DNA of 64,000 bases from Butyrivibrio sp. X503 (GCF_003625475.1 NZ_RAIQ01000002.1:372001-436000); one strand, 5' to 3'. Positions 10,052 to 20,882 are shown, counted from the first letter of the stretch. Program-made: numbers and translations. The notes: generated from the letters alone by a model not told the origin.

Positions 10052-11103
10052 CTGCTGTGTTCCTTTTTAAATAATAGCGGCAATATATAAAACATGATCA
10101 AACATATTGCCATAATGAGAAGCGGCTTAAGCCACATCGTCGGATAAGGTATTACCTCGGCATATGATAATCTATCAACTACTGCAATTACAAGTACATG
10201 ATAATAATAAATATAATTCGAACTCTTTTTTCCAATCTTATAAAGATGATCTCCCGCATGAATTTTGCACTCGGATAAAAGAAATACTCCGATAACAACA
10301 AGGAGTGAACCTATATAGATTTCCTTTTTGCCGAAAACAAAAGTCTCAGCAACTGACATTACAAGACCGGCCGCGATCATAAGAATGAATTTTGTTTTGT
10401 GTAAGGTCATTACATTTAAATAATCATCGCCGTATTTTAATCTCTTTTTCCTAAATATATCAGCAAGCAGAATACCGATAAGCACAAACGGGAGTCCGAA
10501 AAAGAGCCAGTTTCTCAGTATGTACCATGTTGTAATGCTGATATCAAATGGTCTTATAGGATAAAAAGTCTGAAGTGCCTCTCCAAAATATAGCATAAAT
10601 ATAAGGAATGCTATAAGAACCTTATACCACTTTCTAAGTACTCGCGCAAAAATATAAATAAGTCCGACCGTATAAAGCAGCGCAAACAAAAACCACAGAT
10701 GGTCAAAAACATAGACAGAATCATATACAACGGTACTTGTATTAAACAGCAAAAATAAAATGCATTCCTTTAAAGAATACTTGGAAAGCAGCCATTCTTT
10801 TACCGAATCCCCAAGGTATATATGTACCAAAAGAGAAAAGACAAAATAAACGACATAGACACTCGCCGTAATCTTTAATAGTCTGATCCAGTATTTTCCG
10901 CACTTTTTCCTTATATCAAGTACGCTCTCATCGCCGTCACGAAGAAGATATCTTCCGGAAAGCACAAAGAAAAACGGAACCGCAGACCTGCTTATCGCTT
11001 CGATCGCAAGTCCGAAATTACCGGGAAATCTCGTATGTATCACGATTACGAGCATACACGCTATGAAACTGATTAAATATAAAAATCTGTTTTCTTTTTT
11101 CAT
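10048..11103 (-). CDS. Acyltransferase 3 family membrane protein
   Basis: Integral membrane acyltransferase of the OatA/WecH/NodX type, which move acetyl or other acyl groups onto cell-envelope sugars. The 351-aa protein has about ten hydrophobic segments. It opens with the family pattern: a first helix ending VIHTRF, whose His is the conserved residue of the family, then SRSAVPFFFVLSGRYLL. No extra SGNH domain is attached. It overlaps metH by four bases (ATGA), suggesting translational coupling with no obvious functional link. Substrate unknown. Confidence 0.85.
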   Translation of the reverse strand: MKKENRFLYLISFIACMLVIVIHTRFPGNFGLAIEAISRSAVPFFFVLSGRYLLRDGDESVLDIRKKCGKYWIRLLKITASVYVVYFVFSLLVHIYLGDSVKEWLLSKYSLKECILFLLFNTSTVVYDSVYVFDHLWFLFALLYTVGLIYIFARVLRKWYKVLIAFLIFMLYFGEALQTFYPIRPFDISITTWYILRNWLFFGLPFVLIGILLADIFRKKRLKYGDDYLNVMTLHKTKFILMIAAGLVMSVAETFVFGKKEIYIGSLLVVIGVFLLSECKIHAGDHLYKIGKKSSNYIYYYHVLVIAVVDRLSYAEVIPYPTMWLKPLLIMAICLIMFYILPLLFKKEHSR

Positions 11104-11117
11104 GGATATCTTCTGAC

Positions 11118-11149
11118 TAGAAAAGAAGCACTGATATTACTCAGTGCTT
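11118..11149 (-). terminator. Hairpin spanning the lipoprotein stop codon, probable partial terminator
   Basis: AAGCACTGA and TCAGTGCTT form a perfect 9-bp stem whose 6-base loop contains the TAA stop of the lipoprotein gene. On the minus strand it is followed by CTTTTCT, a weak T-tract. It probably lowers readthrough from the ATP synthase genes into the acyltransferase-metH-ilv genes rather than ending transcription completely. Confidence 0.5.
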
Positions 11150-11661
11150 ATATCTGAATCTATAGTTGACAACTGATACGCATCTTCTGTCTCGACTGAA
11201 ACACCTTCACCCGAAGGAACCTCTCCGTGAAGGACCTGAAGTATTACCACTGCTCTGTTATTGGCTCTCTCGTAATACTGAGAAGCGAGCTGCTCGTTAT
11301 CTTCATCGAAATCGCCGTCATAAGCAAGATGATAACACTCATTGGCTTTCTGCATATACTCGGCAGCCTCAACGGTAATATCGGAAATACCCGAAAAGGC
11401 TTCGGGGACTTCAAGCTGTCCCATCTGTTGATACGCATCATTCATTTCATCAAGGTAACCTAAAAGCTCTTCTTTAGAGCCTTCCGAATCAGCATCTATA
11501 GCATCGATAGAATCGCCAAGACTTGCAAGCTTATCATAAAACTGTGTCATCTCGTTTTTGTATGCTTCAAGCTTATCGTCTTTCTTGGCACAGCCGATGG
11601 CATTTAAAACTAAAATAATTAACAAACCCAAACAAAAACTTTTTCTAAAAAACTTTTTCAA
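11137..11661 (-). CDS. Small lipoprotein, function unknown
   Basis: A 174-aa exported lipoprotein: basic start MKKFFRKSF, hydrophobic core, and lipobox LNAIGC with Cys24 as the acylated residue. The mature part is acidic and mostly helical in appearance, with KLEAYKNEMTQFYDKLASLG and a Glu/Asp-rich end. I recognise no domain. The start is a TTG at 11661 with GGAG 7 bases upstream. It follows atpC by 16 bases, so it is probably the last gene of the ATP synthase transcript before the hairpin at its stop codon. Confidence 0.8.
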   Translation of the reverse strand: MKKFFRKSFCLGLLIILVLNAIGCAKKDDKLEAYKNEMTQFYDKLASLGDSIDAIDADSEGSKEELLGYLDEMNDAYQQMGQLEVPEAFSGISDITVEAAEYMQKANECYHLAYDGDFDEDNEQLASQYYERANNRAVVILQVLHGEVPSGEGVSVETEDAYQLSTIDSDISTE

Positions 11662-11677
11662 AATATCACTCCGTATA

Positions 11678-12103
11678 TCAGTCAGAATATTTGGAAGCCG
11701 CCTTAAGTCTGGTAAGAGCTCTTGCTAGTCCCGCCTGAGATTTCTTGAACTCTTTGATGGACTGTTTGTGCTGAAGATGTTCCATGGCAAACTCATAAGC
11801 CTCCCTTGCTCTTTGCTTGTCAATATCTTCAGGTCTTTCAACGGTATTCACAAGAACTATACACCTATTGTTGGCTACTTGTACAGACCCCAAACTTACA
11901 ACTCCGTATAGCCATTCTCCGCCGGGCTGTTTGATCTTTATAACTCCGTCGGACAAAGCAAGGATAAGCTCCTCGTGATTGGCAAGGATAGCAAGCTCAC
12001 CGTCAGCGCAGGGAAGGATAATCTCCTCTGCTCTGTCATCATAAAATATTCCGTTTACAGATATGACCCTGAGTCCAAAGGTCGGGGCTTTTTCTTTGTT
12101 CAT
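11678..12103 (-). CDS. atpC: ATP synthase F1 epsilon subunit
   Basis: Epsilon subunit of the central stalk. The 141-aa protein has the N-terminal beta-sandwich (residues about 8-92, including CADGELAILANHEELILALSD, variant of the usual PGxxGxLPxHxP) and a C-terminal helical hairpin (about 95-141) that can act as a ratchet on rotation. It starts 2 bases after atpD ends. Confidence 0.95.
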   Translation of the reverse strand: MNKEKAPTFGLRVISVNGIFYDDRAEEIILPCADGELAILANHEELILALSDGVIKIKQPGGEWLYGVVSLGSVQVANNRCIVLVNTVERPEDIDKQRAREAYEFAMEHLQHKQSIKEFKKSQAGLARALTRLKAASKYSD

Positions 12104-12105
12104 AA

Positions 12106-13515
<1,410 letters not shown>

Positions 13516-14454
13516 TTAATTAGCTTCTTTGGCTTTGGCCGCTTTTTTTGCCTTCACTTCCTTGGCATGCTTAAGCGCCTTGGCACCACTGACAACCTCA
13601 GTTATCTCCTGAGTTATCATAGCCTGTCTTTGCCTGTTATAGGTTCTTTGAAGATCCATTATCATCTTCTCGGCATTTTTATTGGCATTATCCATCGCCA
13701 TCATACGAGCACTCTGCACGCTGCAAAATGCTTCTACAAGCGCTCCATATATAAATCCCGTAATATAATTGGGAACTATATTATCCAAAACGGCGGAGGG
13801 ACTTGGTTCCATCAGGAATTCCTCAAGTATGGTTCCTGTTGGCACCTTCTCTTTTCTGATGTCTGTAATGATATCAAGCGGAAGGAGCTTTTGGAATCTG
13901 GTCTCCGTCTTATTGCCGTGAACCGTCGTATAAATGATGTAGAACTCATCGACCTGTCTTGTGTAGTAATACTCAAGTATCTCGGCCGCGATCTTTCTTG
14001 CTCTGTGAAGAGTGGGATTCTGAGAAGTAAATATAAAAGATTCCTCGATCTTCATATTCTTTGTAGCAAAATGAAATCTTCCGACTTCGCCGATCACAAA
14101 GAGCTTCCATCTGTCACCGTCTTCTTTGATATATTCCTCGGCAAGCTTGATAACATTGTGGTTATATGCGCCCGCAAGTCCCTTATCATCAGTAAAGACG
14201 ATGTAACCGCGCCTTCTTTCTTCCTCGGGAATATCAAGTCTTGTCTCCAAAAAGATATTCTCAACTTCCTCGGGTAAATGCCTTACAATTCTGGATATCA
14301 TAGCCTGAGTGGAAAAGAAAAACGGCTCGGTATCTGTCAGCATCTTCTTTGCTCTTTGGAGCTTGGTTGAAGATATGAGATACATCGCATTTGTAATTTT
14401 CCGGGTATCGTTGACACTTTCTATTCGATCCCTAATCTCTTTAATAGTTGCCAC
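13516..14454 (-). CDS. atpG: ATP synthase F1 gamma subunit
   Basis: Central rotor shaft of F1. The 312-aa protein starts with the coiled-coil helix [20 protein letters not shown] and has the complementary C-terminal helix [18 protein letters not shown] followed by the conserved [12 protein letters not shown]. It ends with an extra Lys/Ala-rich tail of about 20 residues ([18 protein letters not shown]), making it somewhat longer than the usual 285-290. Its start overlaps the end of the delta/alpha fusion gene by 14 bases. Confidence 0.96.
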   Translation of the reverse strand: MATIKEIRDRIESVNDTRKITNAMYLISSTKLQRAKKMLTDTEPFFFSTQAMISRIVRHLPEEVENIFLETRLDIPEEERRRGYIVFTDDKGLAGAYNHNVIKLAEEYIKEDGDRWKLFVIGEVGRFHFATKNMKIEESFIFTSQNPTLHRARKIAAEILEYYYTRQVDEFYIIYTTVHGNKTETRFQKLLPLDIITDIRKEKVPTGTILEEFLMEPSPSAVLDNIVPNYITGFIYGALVEAFCSVQSARMMAMDNANKNAEKMIMDLQRTYNRQRQAMITQEITEVVSGAKALKHAKEVKAKKAAKAKEAN

Positions 14455-16228
14455 TTGCTATTTCTTCCTTAAGCTTTTTGTTCTCCGCATCGTTAAACTC
14501 ATCTACGGCGTCCAAAATTCTCTTTTTCAAAAGATCCGAAAGATCCCTGCTCTTGGTAAGATCCTCACAGATCTCGCCCTGCTCGGTATTAAAGTAAGTA
14601 AGGAGTCTTTCTTTATAATCTCTGACACTCTTGACGGGAACCATATCAAGCTTACCCGAACCTACGGCAACGAGTATGATTACCTGCTCATGCATCGCAA
14701 GAGGATGCTCAAGAGGCTGCTTTAAAAGCTCCATCAATACATTACCGTGATCAAGCTGCTTCTTGGTGGCTTCGTCAAGATCAGAACTGAACTGCGTAAA
14801 CACAGCCATTTCTCTATACTGCGCAAGATCCACTCTGATACTTCCCGCAGCCTTTTTCATAGCTTTGGTCTGAGCCGCAGATCCTACACGGGATACGGAA
14901 AGTCCGACGTTAACGGCGGGTCTCATTCCCTCAAAGAAAAGATCGCTCTCAAGGAAAATCTGTCCGTCGGTAATTGAAATAACATTGGTAGGGATATATG
15001 CCGATACATCGCCTGCCTGTGTCTCTATAATAGGAAGCGCCGTAATGGACCCTCCGCCCAGCTCTGAAGACAGCTTACTTGATCTCTCCAAAAGCCTTGA
15101 ATGCAGATAGAATACATCTCCGGGATAAGCTTCACGTCCGGGCGATCTTTCAAGAAGAAGCGAAAGCGCTCTGTAAGCTACAGCGTGCTTGGAAAGATCA
15201 TCATATACTATAAGAACATCCTTGCCCTGATGCATGAAATACTCAGCGAGAGCCGTTCCCGAATACGGTGCTATGTACTGAAGAGGCGCCATATCGGATG
15301 CCGTTGAACTGACAACTATGGAATAATCCATAGCTCCCGTATTTTTAAGGGTCTGTACGATCTTGGCAACGGTTGATGCCTTCTGACCGATGGCAACATA
15401 GACGCAGATAACGTCCTTGCCCTTCTGATTGATGATCGTATCAAGTGCAATCGAAGTCTTACCCGTCTGTCTGTCTCCGATAATAAGCTCTCTTTGTCCT
15501 CTACCTATGGGGAACATGGTATCTATTGATAATATACCCGTTTCCATGGGTTCGCATACAGACTGTCTTTCAACGATACCGGGTGCAGGCTCCTCTACAG
15601 GTCTGTAGCCCGATTCCTTGATATCACCAAGTCCGTCTATCGGTGCTCCGAGAGCATCGATAACTCTTCCGATAAATGCTTCTCCCACGGGGATACCGGC
15701 CTCTTTATATGTTCTGACAGCTCTTGTTCCCTGTCTGATCGATGTATCATTACCAAAAAGAATGCATCCGATGTGATCGTCTCTAATATCCTGAGCCATA
15801 CCTCTGGTACCGCCCTCAAACTCAATGATCTCACCGTAAAATGCATGTTCTATTCCGTCAATATTTGCAATGCCGTCTCCGACCCAGGTAACCGTACCGA
15901 CTTCTCGGTCTTTGATAGAAAGATCGAACTTCTCAACCTTATTGCTGAGCATTGAGATGATCTTGCCCGTCTCTCTGTCACCGGTCTTGCGGCTTATCTT
16001 ATTAAGTTCAGCACGAAGCTGTTTGGCCCTTCCGGCATCCGACCAGTCATACTCATAGTTTTTACACGACACTATGAATCCGCCGCCGATGGAAGGATCG
16101 CATACAAGCTCAACCTCTATGTCATCAACTTCAAACTTCTTGCAAAGAACAGACTTGATCTTGTCAAACTGTTCTCCGCTCGGAGCAGTATCTGCATAGC
16201 GGAGCTTAGCTTTTAAAACATCACTCAT
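14441..16228 (-). CDS. atpA: ATP synthase delta C-terminal domain fused to alpha subunit
   Basis: Residues from about 86 onward are a complete alpha subunit of normal size (about 510 aa): [12 protein letters not shown], the [17 protein letters not shown] strand, P-loop GDRQTGKT (251-258), and the alpha C-terminal helical domain. Residues 1-85 are an addition that aligns by eye with the C-terminal domain of the delta (OSCP) subunit: [18 protein letters not shown], then [17 protein letters not shown], then [15 protein letters not shown], matching the delta pattern 'LSxEQxxKIxxxL..K..L..xxDxxxIGGxxI..D.S..xRLxxL'. No separate atpH lies in the operon: atpF overlaps this gene directly. The six-helix N-terminal domain of delta seems absent. 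The start at 16228 overlaps the atpF end by 8 bases. The alpha call is certain; the delta call rests on motif matching. Confidence 0.93.
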   Translation of the reverse strand: MSDVLKAKLRYADTAPSGEQFDKIKSVLCKKFEVDDIEVELVCDPSIGGGFIVSCKNYEYDWSDAGRAKQLRAELNKISRKTGDRETGKIISMLSNKVEKFDLSIKDREVGTVTWVGDGIANIDGIEHAFYGEIIEFEGGTRGMAQDIRDDHIGCILFGNDTSIRQGTRAVRTYKEAGIPVGEAFIGRVIDALGAPIDGLGDIKESGYRPVEEPAPGIVERQSVCEPMETGILSIDTMFPIGRGQRELIIGDRQTGKTSIALDTIINQKGKDVICVYVAIGQKASTVAKIVQTLKNTGAMDYSIVVSSTASDMAPLQYIAPYSGTALAEYFMHQGKDVLIVYDDLSKHAVAYRALSLLLERSPGREAYPGDVFYLHSRLLERSSKLSSELGGGSITALPIIETQAGDVSAYIPTNVISITDGQIFLESDLFFEGMRPAVNVGLSVSRVGSAAQTKAMKKAAGSIRVDLAQYREMAVFTQFSSDLDEATKKQLDHGNVLMELLKQPLEHPLAMHEQVIILVAVGSGKLDMVPVKSVRDYKERLLTYFNTEQGEICEDLTKSRDLSDLLKKRILDAVDEFNDAENKKLKEEIASGNY

Positions 16229-16712
16229 TGTTTACTCCGGCTTCAATTATAAATTTGTCATACAGTTTTTTGTCATCTTCACTGCTGTGCTTGGTAGCCG
16301 CAATCTTGGAAGCCGCATCGATAACCATATCGGTAAGCTGAGCCGCATAAACCTCTTTGGCACGCTCATTCTCAACCTCAGCATTGTGCTTGGCTTCTAC
16401 GAGAATCTGCTCTCCTTTTTTCTTAGCATCGCTTACTATACGATCATACTCAACATAGCCCTTCTTTTTGATCTCGGAAAGAATATGCTCCTTTTCGACA
16501 TCAACGGATGCTATCTTATCCTCGTATTCTTTTTGCGTGGCAAGAGCTTTCTGCTTGGCCTCTTCTGCTTCCAAAGTAGCTTCGTCGACCTCTTCCATTC
16601 TCTTTACAAGAACTTCATCAACTCTGCCAAAAAGAAACTTCTTGGCAACAAAAAACAAAAGCAAAAGATTAAAAACTGTACACCCAATACTTAAGATACT
16701 AACATTTAACAC
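16221..16712 (-). CDS. atpF: ATP synthase Fo b subunit
   Basis: Peripheral-stalk subunit: one N-terminal membrane helix (about 4-24, [16 protein letters not shown]) then a long charged helix rich in Glu, Lys and Ala. The 163-aa size is normal and it ends without any fused delta domain. The start is a GTG at 16712 with GAGGG 7 bases upstream. It overlaps the delta/alpha gene, where the missing delta gene would normally sit. Confidence 0.94.
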   Translation of the reverse strand: MLNVSILSIGCTVFNLLLLFFVAKKFLFGRVDEVLVKRMEEVDEATLEAEEAKQKALATQKEYEDKIASVDVEKEHILSEIKKKGYVEYDRIVSDAKKKGEQILVEAKHNAEVENERAKEVYAAQLTDMVIDAASKIAATKHSSEDDKKLYDKFIIEAGVNNE

Positions 16713-16747
16713 GTCTATACCCTCGTCTCTAATAGTTTAATCAAAGA

Positions 16748-16966
16748 TCATGTAGAAGAGATGATCATAATAGCCACAACGAAGCCGTAAATAGCTGTCG
16801 CCTCGGCAAGTGCGCATCCAAGAATAAGAAGCTTCATGATCTTTCCGTCCGCTTCGGGCTGTCTTGCAACCGCATCAGTTGCCTTAGCTGTGGCAAGGCC
16901 GATACCGATTCCCGCTCCGATTCCTGTAAATGCTGCAATAGCTGCACCTAATGCTGTTAAATTCAT
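16748..16966 (-). CDS. atpE: ATP synthase Fo c subunit
   Basis: Ring-forming proteolipid, 72 aa, two membrane helices joined by the polar loop ARQPEADG (34-41). The ion-binding carboxylate is Glu55 in ALAEATAIYG. The Gln found in the first helix of Na+-binding rings is Ile here (GIGIG) and the Ser after the Glu is Ala, so the ring looks proton-type; this is inferred by comparison with the Ilyobacter c subunit. ATG at 16966 is chosen over the in-frame start 24 bases earlier because AAGGAGG precedes it by 9 bases. Confidence 0.96.
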   Translation of the reverse strand: MNLTALGAAIAAFTGIGAGIGIGLATAKATDAVARQPEADGKIMKLLILGCALAEATAIYGFVVAIMIISST

Positions 16967-16993
16967 CTTACTGTTCCTCCTTAGCGTCAAATA

Positions 16994-17683
16994 TTACTCG
17001 ACTGCTTCTTTTATATATAATGATGTCAAAAATACAAATACATACGCCTGTATCGCTCCATCAAATATATCAAAATAAACACTTAATAATGCCGGGAAAA
17101 TGATCGGCAATGGCATAACAAACTTGATAAGTTCCATGATTACCGTCGCTCCCAAGATGTTACCGAAAAGTCGCATGCACAAAGACAAAGGTCTTATCGC
17201 AAGCTCAAGTATGTTCATAGGTGTGATGACCGCCATCGGCTGTGTAAAGCCCTTGAACCACTTTCCTACACCTTTCTTACGAAGACCTGCCGCTTCGACA
17301 AGTATTATACTCATAAGAGCAAGCGCGACCGTAACTGTCATATCCATAGTCGGCGGAGTGCCTCCGAACAGACCGACCAAATTACATGCACAGATAAAAA
17401 TAAGTACCGTGGCCATAAAGTCCTGATATCTTACGCCCTCTTCTCCGAGCATGCCTCCTGTGACTCCTCTTATCCAGAGTACAAAACTTTCAACGGCAGC
17501 CTGCCTTTTTGAAATATTATGCACCTTAAAACCATGGGTAAGAAATAAGATTAAAAGAATAAGAATACCTATTACTATCCAAGAAACAACAACTGACTTA
17601 TAAAGATCAAATAATCCGTTCCCGTATGGGATATGAATAAATGCTTTATCTTCTTTAAGAAGTTCATCAAATAGTTCTTTCAT
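16994..17683 (-). CDS. atpB: ATP synthase Fo a subunit
   Basis: Proton-channel subunit, 229 aa, five or six membrane helices. The essential Arg is Arg171 in RPLSLCMRLFGNILGA, with QPMAVITPMNILE before it. First gene of the operon; AGGAG lies about 7 bases upstream of the ATG and a consensus promoter stands immediately before it. No atpI-like gene precedes it. Confidence 0.96.
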   Translation of the reverse strand: MKELFDELLKEDKAFIHIPYGNGLFDLYKSVVVSWIVIGILILLILFLTHGFKVHNISKRQAAVESFVLWIRGVTGGMLGEEGVRYQDFMATVLIFICACNLVGLFGGTPPTMDMTVTVALALMSIILVEAAGLRKKGVGKWFKGFTQPMAVITPMNILELAIRPLSLCMRLFGNILGATVIMELIKFVMPLPIIFPALLSVYFDIFDGAIQAYVFVFLTSLYIKEAVE

Positions 17684-17714
17684 ACAGCTCTCCTGTTAAT
17701 CAAAACTATAGACT

Positions 17715-17743
17715 ATTATAGAATTTATGCGGTAATTGTGCAA
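17715..17743 (-). promoter_or_regulatory. Promoter of the ATP synthase operon
   Basis: On the minus strand TTGCAC (17738-17743), 17 bases, then TATAAT (17715-17720). It stands about 30 bases before the atpB start and is the only clear promoter in the spacer after the terminator of the upstream gene. Confidence 0.8.
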
Positions 17744-17815
17744 TCCTTTTCACGGTTAAAACATATTTTGTGCAAATAATATTCGTCTCAAAGTTAAAGT
17801 ATTCAGAATATTCCG

Positions 17816-17845
17816 TCAAAAGAACGAGGCATCTCTGCCTCGTTC
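17816..17845 (-). terminator. Intrinsic terminator after the FapA-like gene
   Basis: A perfect 10-bp stem GAACGAGGCA/TGCCTCGTTC with a 4-base loop (17822-17845), followed on the minus strand by TTTTGA. It isolates the ATP synthase operon from upstream transcription. Confidence 0.8.
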
Positions 17846-17878
17846 AATCGTAGAATTTATTTAACGTTTACTTCAAAA

Positions 17879-20398
17879 TTAGATGATCTCGATCGCGTCC
17901 TTTTGAGCATTTGCTTTGACGATCATCTTGTCATAAGTTTTTCTGTCATTTTCTATCCTGAGCACGATACCGTCGATAACAAATATCGTTCCGGCGTACG
18001 CTATCTCGGTAATAATTGCCTGAGCGGTACTTCCCTTGTCAATTTCAGCCTGAATACGTACCTTTTTGGCAGAAAGCTCTTTTATCTTGGCTTCCTTCAT
18101 TCCTACGGCAGCATTGATCTTGATCTTCCACTGCATTCTCTGTCTGTCGACAGCACCGGCTTCCTGAAGCTTAAGGCTCTCCGTCTGAAGTGTCCTCAGA
18201 TCCTCTTCCTCTCTGCTTATCATCTTTTGAATGTTGTTGTACTCAGTAAGGAGCGAACCGTTGACTCCAAGATTGATGATAGTCTTAGCTCCGGACCTGT
18301 TACCTACGGAAGCAGTTTCAATTCCGACAAGGCTCTGGCAGGTTCCTCCGTATATGATTCCAACGCGGCCATATGTCTTGATAAGACCGCTTGAGTTAAT
18401 CTTACAGTTGATAAAATAGTTTCCGGAGATATTCTTACCCGTTATGGTAACACCCTCAAAGAACTTGGCGGAAATATCGCCCTTAGCGGTAATGGAGCCT
18501 CTTATAGGGCAGGTTGCTCCGCCCTTGATAATGACATTTCCTCCACTCACGATCACGGAGCTCTCCATATGACCGCCTATAATAATATCTCCCGTAGCCT
18601 TGATATCGCTGCTCGAATGAACGTCTCCCGTTACATATACAACACCGTCATAATTGATCTTTTTATCTGTGACCTTAACCTCAGGCACTATCATGACCTT
18701 CTGGATATTGATCACACCGTCGACCATGCTGATGGCTCCGGAATACTTGGCAACATAAGTAACCCTGTCGTTAAGGATCATGAAGCCTTCACCCTTAAGA
18801 ATAGGAATCTCTTTACCGTTTCTGGCTTTAAGCGCCTCTCCGAATACGTTGTATCCGTCTTCACCTTTGGTCGCCCTGTGATAATAAGCAAGCTTATCGC
18901 CCACACGAACCTGCTTAAGCGTATCCATATTTGAAAGATCGGCCGTACCATCTTTTAATATGATAGGCTCGTTATTGGTCTCAGTATCAAAAAAGAAATC
19001 GTAATAGCCGTCAACGCCGTCAACAGGGCCTTTTCCGGCAGCAACGACGTAATTCTCATTGGGATTAAGGTGCCTTAGCATCCTTGCAATGCCCTCTTTG
19101 TCAATTCCCATTCGTATACGGCATTTTAATAGGAAATTAAATATAAGCTCTTCCGTGTAAGTCGCACCGTCGCTTCTAAGCGGAAGCTTCAGCATGCACA
19201 GCATATCGTCCGCCGTAAAAGAAATATAGTCATCCCTGTGCGCGATCATACTGTTAAGAAGAGCTGAATCATTGCTGATTCCCTCAGTCCTGTCAAGCGC
19301 TGCGGGATTATCTGTCTGAACAGTCTTCTCGGCAACCTTAAATTCACCCTTTTCAAGTTTTTCCCTGATGCGTCTCATATCAGTGGCCGTATACATCATA
19401 GTGGTGTACTTACTGATATCTACGCCTTCTTCTATTCCGATCCTTATCTCGCGCATCTGATCAGCCTGATATAAAGGCTTGGCATATGGCGATATATCTA
19501 TCTGATGTTCAAGCCCGGTTCTCAGCTCATACATCTGCATCCAGCCGTATGAAGGATCGGCGTACTGTCCTACATCGACGCCGCTCTCAAGGCCAAGTCT
19601 GATCTCTTTTATCGCATCACCTCTCATATCGCCGGTGATATGCCTGTCGATATCAATGCCTTCCTTAAGACATATTCTGATCTGCTCGAGCTGCTCTGCA
19701 TCGAAATTATCCTTAATATATCTGGCAATATCCACCTTATCAAGATATGCAAGATGAAGCTGTTCCAAAATACTTGCATTATACTTGGTAATCTCACCGC
19801 CACTGAAAACAAGTCCGTCAATAGCGCTCTTTCTAACTGCTCTCATCTTCATGTACGGAATATTCGGTGAAGCATAATGAGAAATATCAATTCCGGCTTC
19901 AAGTCCCTTTCTGATCTCTCTCATCTGCATGCTGTCATAAGAAGGATCCTGATAAAAGATAATGGGAACATCGTGATCTTTGGATAATCCGAGACGAAGC
20001 TCTCTCATCTGATCGGCGAGATATTCAGGCTTGGCATAAACAGACACATCTATTCCCATCGCGATACCCTGACGGATCTGTGAAAGCTGCTGAAGATCAA
20101 ATCCCTGTTCCCTATAAGAAGTCATGTCTATCCCCTGAGTCATCTCAAGGCGAAGCTCTTCCATCTCCGTCCAAGGCATATTGGGGTCAGTGTACCTGGA
20201 AACATCAACCTTGTCTATAATGCCTTTCCTGATCTCGGCAAGTTGAAGCGCATTAAAACCAAGAGCCTTAAGCTTTTCAACATCGGCTCCCGCATTTGCA
20301 CACAACTCTAATTCTCTCTCATAGGCGTTCTTATTAAAAGATTCAAGTCCGGCATAACTATTTAATTCGTTCACAAGTTCATCATCCTGCACTGTCAT
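17879..20398 (-). CDS. FapA/DUF342-family protein with N-terminal 'EIRxGL' repeats
   Basis: 839 aa. Residues about 25-370 hold roughly twelve imperfect repeats of 25-33 residues with the core pattern 'QMxEIRxGLexGxDISxYA': for example QMREIRKGLEAGIDISHYA and QMREIRIGIEEGVDISKYT. Residues about 385-830 are a DUF342/FapA module: an acidic N-terminal part, a polymerising beta-helix-like stretch rich in GDI, GGNVIIKGG and GRVGIIYGG, then a coiled coil (about 740-800). FapA proteins are cytoplasmic and linked to flagellar assembly or polar landmarks in other bacteria, but no flagellar gene is near. The repeats also occur in other Lachnospiraceae proteins (recollection, not checked). GAGGG lies 11 bases before the ATG. 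It is monocistronic. Function unknown; the scaffold-like build suggests a structural or protein-binding role. Confidence 0.85.
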   Translation of the reverse strand: MTVQDDELVNELNSYAGLESFNKNAYERELELCANAGADVEKLKALGFNALQLAEIRKGIIDKVDVSRYTDPNMPWTEMEELRLEMTQGIDMTSYREQGFDLQQLSQIRQGIAMGIDVSVYAKPEYLADQMRELRLGLSKDHDVPIIFYQDPSYDSMQMREIRKGLEAGIDISHYASPNIPYMKMRAVRKSAIDGLVFSGGEITKYNASILEQLHLAYLDKVDIARYIKDNFDAEQLEQIRICLKEGIDIDRHITGDMRGDAIKEIRLGLESGVDVGQYADPSYGWMQMYELRTGLEHQIDISPYAKPLYQADQMREIRIGIEEGVDISKYTTMMYTATDMRRIREKLEKGEFKVAEKTVQTDNPAALDRTEGISNDSALLNSMIAHRDDYISFTADDMLCMLKLPLRSDGATYTEELIFNFLLKCRIRMGIDKEGIARMLRHLNPNENYVVAAGKGPVDGVDGYYDFFFDTETNNEPIILKDGTADLSNMDTLKQVRVGDKLAYYHRATKGEDGYNVFGEALKARNGKEIPILKGEGFMILNDRVTYVAKYSGAISMVDGVINIQKVMIVPEVKVTDKKINYDGVVYVTGDVHSSSDIKATGDIIIGGHMESSVIVSGGNVIIKGGATCPIRGSITAKGDISAKFFEGVTITGKNISGNYFINCKINSSGLIKTYGRVGIIYGGTCQSLVGIETASVGNRSGAKTIINLGVNGSLLTEYNNIQKMISREEEDLRTLQTESLKLQEAGAVDRQRMQWKIKINAAVGMKEAKIKELSAKKVRIQAEIDKGSTAQAIITEIAYAGTIFVIDGIVLRIENDRKTYDKMIVKANAQKDAIEII

Positions 20399-20454
20399 AA
20401 ATTTTATGCCCTCATAAGATAAAGAATATTCAGACTAATTCCGAATATATACTA

Positions 20455-20484
20455 ATTTTACCATAAATTATGTACCTTACTCAA
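20455..20484 (-). promoter_or_regulatory. Promoter of the FapA-like gene
   Basis: On the minus strand TTGAGT (20479-20484), 18 bases, TAAAAT (20455-20460), about 57 bases before the start codon. Confidence 0.5.
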
Positions 20485-20529
20485 TAAAGTCAGAAAATGA
20501 ATAATTTATGAAAAAAATATAAAAAACTA

Positions 20530-20558
20530 TTGAAATTTATTTTAGAATCTATTAATAT
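20530..20558 (+). promoter_or_regulatory. Promoter of the exported-protein cluster
   Basis: TTGAAA (20530-20535), 17 bases, TAATAT (20553-20558) in very AT-rich DNA, about 70 bases before the first gene of the plus-strand cluster. A TATAAT overlaps three bases further on. Confidence 0.5.
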
Positions 20559-20627
20559 AATATTACAATCAATTTAATATTTAGGGGTCACTATTTAATT
20601 TTTAATTCAAAACAAAGGGGAACACGT

Positions 20628-20858
20628 ATGAAAAAAGATGACGAAAGAACAAACAGGGGTATTTATATTGTTGGGACTATCATTTTCATTATTATCAATT
20701 TCCTGACAATGACGCATTTTAACAACGCATCCGCTGAGGAGCCGGGGAAAGCTGCTCAGGAAATCATGATTGAGATGCAAACTGAGACGCCTTCAGAGGA
20801 TTACTTATTAGCACCCACTGCCGGCTTTTCTAAAGTATTGGCGGATATAAAGCTTTAA
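20628..20858 (+). CDS. Small single-pass membrane protein
   Basis: 76 aa: charged N-terminus MKKDDERTNRG, one membrane helix at about residues 12-28 (IYIVGTIIFIIINFLTM), and an extracytoplasmic Glu-rich tail. It could also be a small secreted protein, since HFNNASAEE after the helix resembles a signal-peptidase site (ASA-EE). AAAGGGG stands about 8 bases before the ATG, supporting a real gene. It leads the cluster and is followed after 24 bases by the first exported-domain gene. No homologue recognised. Confidence 0.7.
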   Translation: MKKDDERTNRGIYIVGTIIFIIINFLTMTHFNNASAEEPGKAAQEIMIEMQTETPSEDYLLAPTAGFSKVLADIKL

Positions 20859-20882
20859 CGCTTATAAAAGGAGAAAGATAAA

